Made by a program: the position numbers and the translations under genes. 64,000 bases of DNA from Mycolicibacterium elephantis DSM 44368 (lineage in GTDB: Bacteria > Actinomycetota > Actinomycetes > Mycobacteriales > Mycobacteriaceae): assembly GCF_004014805.1 (NCBI RefSeq), contig NZ_ATDN01000004.1, positions 93,128 to 157,127 on the forward strand. Direction: 5' to 3'. Numbering within the stretch: position 1 is the stretch's first letter; every line of letters starts with the position of its first letter. Below are positions 60,428 through 64,000 of this stretch, piece after piece. The notes under the pieces were generated by a model. The model saw only the letters and a program-made list of their open reading frames with translations, was not told the DNA's origin and made no database searches.

Positions 60428-60904
60428 TCAGGACTCTTCGTTACCGCCGGGGAACGCGACGGTGACGGGATCGGCGCCCAGCACCCGGCGCCACCGGGCC
60501 GCCATCACCGCGCACTGCGTCAGCGCGGTCACCGCGAACGCCCGGTCCTGCTGGTGGGTGGCCTGTTCGATGACCGCCCGCCAGGCCGCCGCGGCGTCGT
60601 CCTCCATCCGCACCGCGAGCTTCGCCGCGTCGACGGGGGTGTCGACGTCGATCGGCAGCTGATATCCGGCGGCGGGCAGGGGAGCCTCGACCGAACGCTC
60701 GGCGAGCATGACCAGCGCCTCCTCGCGGCGTTCGCGATGCTCGCCCATCGCCTCGGACACCAGGTAGTTGCGTTCGGGCAGCGAATGTGCGGACACCACC
60801 CCGTAGCCGTAGATCGTCGCGTGTTCGGTGGCCACGGCGTCGAACAACGCGCCGTCGGCCGGATCCTGCGGACGCGACGGGGTGCTCGGCGCCGGCGTGG
60901 TCAC
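60428..60904 (-). CDS. DUF4439 ferritin-like protein
   Basis: 158 residues, four-helix DUF4439 fold. Acidic/His positions that would bind metal in ferritin-like proteins are visible (ATEHATIYGY, GEHRERREEAL, MEDDAAAAWR), but the full diiron set is not evident. It follows the lipoprotein gene at 60901 with a GTGA overlap and faces proS. The pair occurs beside proS in M. tuberculosis (Rv2844/Rv2843, from memory). Function unknown. Confidence 0.82.
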   Translation of the reverse strand: MTTPAPSTPSRPQDPADGALFDAVATEHATIYGYGVVSAHSLPERNYLVSEAMGEHRERREEALVMLAERSVEAPLPAAGYQLPIDVDTPVDAAKLAVRMEDDAAAAWRAVIEQATHQQDRAFAVTALTQCAVMAARWRRVLGADPVTVAFPGGNEES

Positions 60905-61407
60905 GGCGTTGCCTCGGGGAAGACAAGGGCGACGGTGTAGGCCGCGGTGCAGGCGGCCGCAATCGACGCCACCAGCCCGGCGCGGTAACCCGACAACGTC
61001 GCGGCCAGTTCGGCGGCGCTCTGCGCCGACACCCGCAGCGCGCCGACGACGTCCTTGGCGGTCGGCGTCCTGACCGGCTCGGCCGTGGTGCTGGTCGGCG
61101 CCTCGGTCGGGGCGTCGTCGCCGCGCAGCCGGACCAGCTCGTCGGTCAGCGCCTGGGCGTGTGCCGACCGTTCGGCCGCGATGGCGTCGAGGGCCTGCGC
61201 GACGGCCCCGCCGGCGTCGGCCGCGGCGTCGCTGGCCAGCTGGCTGTCGGCACGGGCGCGGTTGAGCTGCGCGAGCAGTTCGTCGACTTCAGGGGGCGGG
61301 GGCGACCCGCATCCGCCTGCGGTCACACCGAGCAGCGTCAGCGCCGCCGCTCCGAACAACACACGTCGCCTGCTGAGGGTCGGCGGTGGGCTCGGCACGA
61401 GCAACAT
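60901..61407 (-). CDS. Alanine-rich lipoprotein
   Basis: 168 residues. The N-terminus has SRRRVLFGAAALTLLG (Tat-like Arg pair plus hydrophobic core) and the lipobox TAGGC, so a lipid-anchored exported protein is likely. The rest is helical and Ala-rich with a Thr/Pro linker (about 98-115) and a hydrophobic C-terminal helix. Partner of the DUF4439 protein. Function unknown. Divergent from rimP. Confidence 0.75.
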   Translation of the reverse strand: MLLVPSPPPTLSRRRVLFGAAALTLLGVTAGGCGSPPPPEVDELLAQLNRARADSQLASDAAADAGGAVAQALDAIAAERSAHAQALTDELVRLRGDDAPTEAPTSTTAEPVRTPTAKDVVGALRVSAQSAAELAATLSGYRAGLVASIAAACTAAYTVALVFPEATP

Positions 61408-61549
61408 CTTGCCATCGCCGTCCCCCGCGGGTGGGCGCGCGTTTGGCGCTTACCCCGGCGAGCCTGGCGTATCGTGGGTAGTCGGTTTCAGTGTTCTCTG
61501 ATGCGTGCGCGGAGCCTATGTCCGAACAACTCAAGATGAGGAGCTCGCC

Positions 61550-62089
61550 GTGACGGAGCGGTCTGCGGAATTGCCGTCGCAGAAACAGGTGATCGAGCTG
61601 CTCGACGGCGAGTTCGCGCGTGCAGGCTATGAAATCGAAGACGTGGTGATCAACGCGAGTGCGCGTCCGCCGCGCATCACGGTGGTGGTCGACGCTGACC
61701 AGGGTCTCGATCTGGAATCCCTGGCCGAGCTGTCCCGTTCGGCGTCCGAGCTGCTCGACCGCGTCGACGCCAAGGCGGCGCCCTACGTCCTCGAGGTCAC
61801 CTCGCCGGGTGTGGACCGGCCGCTGACCGCCGAGAAGCACTTTCGGCGCGCCCTCGGTCGCAAGGTGGAGCTGACGTTGTCCGACGGCTCCCAGCTCACC
61901 GGCCGGCTGGGCGAAACGGAAGGCGGCGCGGTGCGATTGGTGGTTCGCGAGGGCCGCGCAGCCCATTTCACGGTGCGTGAACTCCCGCTGGCGTCTATCG
62001 CGAAAGCCGTTGTCCAGGTGGAGTTTTCACCTCCGAATCCGCGAGAGCTGGAGCTGGTCGGCCGAGCTGGGAAGGAGGCCGGGGCGTGA
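61550..62089 (+). CDS. rimP: Ribosome maturation factor RimP
   Basis: 179 residues in two domains: N-terminal alpha/beta ([31 protein letters not shown]) and C-terminal SH3-like barrel ([15 protein letters not shown]). Needed for 30S subunit maturation. GTG 61550 has GAGGAG six bases upstream. A TATCGT box about 80 bases upstream could start a longer leader. Stop overlaps nusA (GTGA). Confidence 0.94.
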   Translation: MTERSAELPSQKQVIELLDGEFARAGYEIEDVVINASARPPRITVVVDADQGLDLESLAELSRSASELLDRVDAKAAPYVLEVTSPGVDRPLTAEKHFRRALGRKVELTLSDGSQLTGRLGETEGGAVRLVVREGRAAHFTVRELPLASIAKAVVQVEFSPPNPRELELVGRAGKEAGA

Positions 62090-63129
62090 ACATCGACATG
62101 GCGGCACTGCATGCGATCGAGGTGGACCGGGGCATCCCGGTGGGTGAACTCGTCGAGACGATCAAATCGGCGCTGTTGACCGCCTATCGGCACACCGAGG
62201 GGCACGCCGACGAGGCACGTATCGAGATCGACCGTAAGACCGGTGAGGTCAAGGTGATCGCCACCGAACGTGACGCCGACGGCAACATCGTCACCGAGTG
62301 GGACGACACCCCGGAGGGGTTCGGCCGCGTGGCCGCCACGACCGCGCGGCAGGTGATGCTGCAACGGTTCCGTGACGCCGAGAACGAGAAGACCTTCGGC
62401 GAGTTCTCCGCGCGGGAAGGCGACATCGTCGCCGGCGTCATCCAGCGCGACGCCAGGGCCAACGCCCGCGGGCTCGTGGTCGTGCGGATGGGCAGCGAAA
62501 CCAAGGGCTCCGAGGGCGTCATCCCCGTCGCCGAGCAGGTGCCCGGCGAGCGCTATGAGCACGGCGACCGGCTGCGCTGCTACGTCGTCGGCGTCACCCG
62601 GGGAACCCGCGAACCGCTGATCACGCTGTCGCGCACCCACCCCAACCTGGTGCGTAAGCTGTTCGCGCTGGAGGTGCCCGAGATCGCCGACGGCTCGGTG
62701 GAGATCGTGGCGGTCGCGCGGGAGGCCGGCCACCGCTCGAAGATCGCGGTGACCTCGCGGGTGCCCGGCCTCAACGCCAAGGGCGCCTGCATCGGCCCGA
62801 TGGGCCAGCGGGTGCGCAACGTGATGAGCGAACTGTCCGGCGAGAAGATCGACATTATCGACTACGACCCCGACCCGGCGAAGTTCGTGGCCAACGCGCT
62901 TTCCCCGGCCAAGGTGGTGTCGGTCAGCATCATCGACGAGGCGGCCCGCGCGGCGCGCGTCGTCGTACCCGACTTCCAGCTGTCGCTGGCCATCGGCAAG
63001 GAGGGCCAGAATGCCCGGCTGGCGGCACGGCTGACCGGCTGGCGGATCGACATCCGCAGCGATGCCGCCGTCGCCGACAAGCCCGAACCCGACGCCGACC
63101 CGGCGCGCGGCGCCGTCCACGACCGATAG
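62086..63129 (+). CDS. nusA: Transcription termination/antitermination factor NusA
   Basis: 347 residues: N-terminal RNA-polymerase-binding domain (1-105), S1 domain (about 108-175), and two KH domains (about 200-330: [15 protein letters not shown] and [17 protein letters not shown]). It lacks the C-terminal acidic repeats of E. coli NusA, as is normal in mycobacteria. GTG 62086 overlaps rimP. Confidence 0.97.
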   Translation: MNIDMAALHAIEVDRGIPVGELVETIKSALLTAYRHTEGHADEARIEIDRKTGEVKVIATERDADGNIVTEWDDTPEGFGRVAATTARQVMLQRFRDAENEKTFGEFSAREGDIVAGVIQRDARANARGLVVVRMGSETKGSEGVIPVAEQVPGERYEHGDRLRCYVVGVTRGTREPLITLSRTHPNLVRKLFALEVPEIADGSVEIVAVAREAGHRSKIAVTSRVPGLNAKGACIGPMGQRVRNVMSELSGEKIDIIDYDPDPAKFVANALSPAKVVSVSIIDEAARAARVVVPDFQLSLAIGKEGQNARLAARLTGWRIDIRSDAAVADKPEPDADPARGAVHDR

Positions 63130-63201
63130 GGTCGGCGGCGGTCCACACGCCGACCAGCACAGCCGTTGCGAATCGCACCAGACGGGACGGTAGACTCACC
63201 C

Positions 63202-63606
63202 TTGATCCAGCGCGAGACTTCGGCTTCGACGCATCGACGCAGCTCCGACGCCATTGTCGGCCCGGTGCGGACATGCGTGGGCTGCCGAAAGCGAGAGCTG
63301 GCCGTCGAACTGCTTCGAGTGGTCGCTGTCGACGACGGAAACGAGCCTGGGAATGATGCCAGCGCTGTGACCGTTGACTCAGCGAGAAGGCTGCCGGGGC
63401 GGGGTGCGTGGTTGCACCCCGATCCCCAGTGTCTTGAGGTGGCGATTCGGCGGCGGGCTTTCGGTCGAGCGTTGCGCATCACCGGTTCACCGGACCTAAC
63501 TGCGGTGATCGAGTACGTCAGCGCTGCCAGCAGCGCCGAACCGGCCGATCCACCCGGAAACAGAACAGGTAGCGAAGAACATGAGCACACCGTGAAGCCC
63601 CGATGA
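63202..63606 (+). CDS. ylxR: YlxR-family RNA-binding protein (DUF448)
   Basis: The conserved domain begins [19 protein letters not shown] and contains [14 protein letters not shown] and [11 protein letters not shown], the nucleic-acid-binding core of YlxR, found between nusA and infB in most bacteria. The start is unclear: no ATG is available; TTG 63202 is near a -10 box TAGACT (63191-63196), and GTG 63265 would give just the core domain. The C-terminal tail is acidic. Confidence 0.85.
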   Translation: MIQRETSASTHRRSSDAIVGPVRTCVGCRKRELAVELLRVVAVDDGNEPGNDASAVTVDSARRLPGRGAWLHPDPQCLEVAIRRRAFGRALRITGSPDLTAVIEYVSAASSAEPADPPGNRTGSEEHEHTVKPR

Positions 63607-63627
63607 CCATGTGTCATAGCTAAACCG

Positions 63628-63640
63628 AGGCGCGGCGCCT
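63628..63640 (+). promoter_or_regulatory. 13-bp palindrome in infB leader
   Basis: AGGCGC-G-GCGCCT, perfect, 34 bases before the infB start. A short hairpin in the leader; role unknown. Confidence 0.3.
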
Positions 63641-63673
63641 ACCACCGCTGACGCCTCTAGAGATGGAGATGTA

Positions 63674-64000
63674 GTGGCAAAGGCCCGTGTACACGAGTTG
63701 GCTAAGGAACTCGGTGTCACCAGCAAGGAAGTACTCGCCCGCCTGAGTGAGCAGGGCGAATTCGTCAAATCAGCGTCCTCCACCGTGGAGGCACCCGTAG
63801 CGCGCCGGCTGCGCGAATCGTTCGGCGGCGGCAAGGCCGCCGAAGAGAAGAAGGTCAAGGCCGACGGCAACGGCGCTCCCGCCAAGGCTGCCAAGGCTGC
63901 CAAGGCCCCGGCCAAGTCGGCGGCACCCAAGCCGGCCGCGCCGGCAGAGCCCGCCGTCGCACCACCTCCGGCGGCCGCCGCGCCGCCTGCTGCCGCGGCC
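63674..64000 (+). CDS. infB: Translation initiation factor IF-2 (N-terminal part, cut by window end)
   Basis: First 109 residues. The IF2_N module ([20 protein letters not shown], residues about 1-52) is followed by the Ala/Pro/Lys-rich linker typical of actinobacterial IF-2; the GTPase domains lie beyond base 64000. GTG 63674 is preceded by GGAG. The gene order nusA-ylxR-infB supports the call. Confidence 0.96.
   Translation, partial: MAKARVHELAKELGVTSKEVLARLSEQGEFVKSASSTVEAPVARRLRESFGGGKAAEEKKVKADGNGAPAKAAKAAKAPAKSAAPKPAAPAEPAVAPPPAAAAPPAAAA

Noticed and set aside
1..64000. tRNA, rRNA, integrase, attachment site or replication origin
   Set aside because: None was recognised by eye; a tRNAscan or Rfam search could still find small RNAs that I cannot see.

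Overview
The window is high-GC chromosomal DNA from a mycobacterium, probably a fast-growing environmental one (inference). Evidence: mycothione reductase, F420-dependent (LLM) oxidoreductases, a PGRS-type glycine repeat protein, DUF2631 and DUF1707 proteins, an EfpA-type exporter, many GTG starts, and a gene order from about 21.7 kb onward (dxr-rip1-ispG-GNAT-PBP lipoprotein-map ... glnA4-GATase-aldC-SDR ... mtr ... chelatase-cobO-cobB-cysG-efpA-proS ... rimP-nusA-ylxR-infB) that matches what I know of the M. tuberculosis Rv2839c-Rv2870c region. I see no tRNA, rRNA, CRISPR array, prophage or insertion sequence.

1-21.6 kb is an accessory catabolic region: two TetR regulators, two cytochrome P450s with a 3Fe-4S ferredoxin, a CoA transferase, an SMP-30-type lactonase, a thioesterase, Zn alcohol dehydrogenase, HpcH-type aldolase, SDRs, a Baeyer-Villiger-type flavin monooxygenase, an HSL-type esterase, an acyl-CoA dehydrogenase, an SRPBCC protein and three F420 enzymes. 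Together they look like a route that hydroxylates, ketonises, lactonises, opens and CoA-activates an alicyclic or terpenoid substrate; the substrate is unknown. Five divergent gene pairs here share one bipartite element, TTTACA (or CTTACA)-N14-TGTCAC/TGTAAA. In several of them it reads as back-to-back extended -10 promoters whose predicted start points fall exactly on leaderless ATG/GTG codons. This is the most novel signal in the window.

21.7-33.8 kb: MEP isoprenoid genes dxr and ispG around the site-2 protease rip1, two GNAT proteins, a penicillin-binding lipoprotein, a DUF1707 protein, an NTF2-like protein, map, cobQ with a duplicated start region, a lipoprotein and an alpha/beta-fold protein without a nucleophile.

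33.8-42.5 kb: a two-gene set for N-acetylglutaminylglutamine amide (osmolyte), then glnA4, a PuuD-like amidotransferase, an aldehyde dehydrogenase and an SDR (amine or polyamine catabolism), and an ArsR regulator.

42.5-47.1 kb: a PGRS-like secreted protein, a SARP regulator followed by a frameshifted NB-ARC remnant, and an ECF-type cobalt/nickel importer cbiMNQO with a TGAA-N6-TTCA operator in front of it.

47.2-64 kb: mtr and a hydrolase, ElaA-type GNAT, chelatase, cobO, cobB and cysG (cobalamin/sirohaem), two tandem EfpA-like exporters, proS, a ferritin-like DUF4439 protein with a lipoprotein, and rimP-nusA-ylxR-infB, cut at the window end. Cobalt import, cobQ, cobO, cobB, cysG and the chelatase make B12 synthesis a second theme. 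Several gene ends carry long dispersed inverted repeats of at least two related sequence families.
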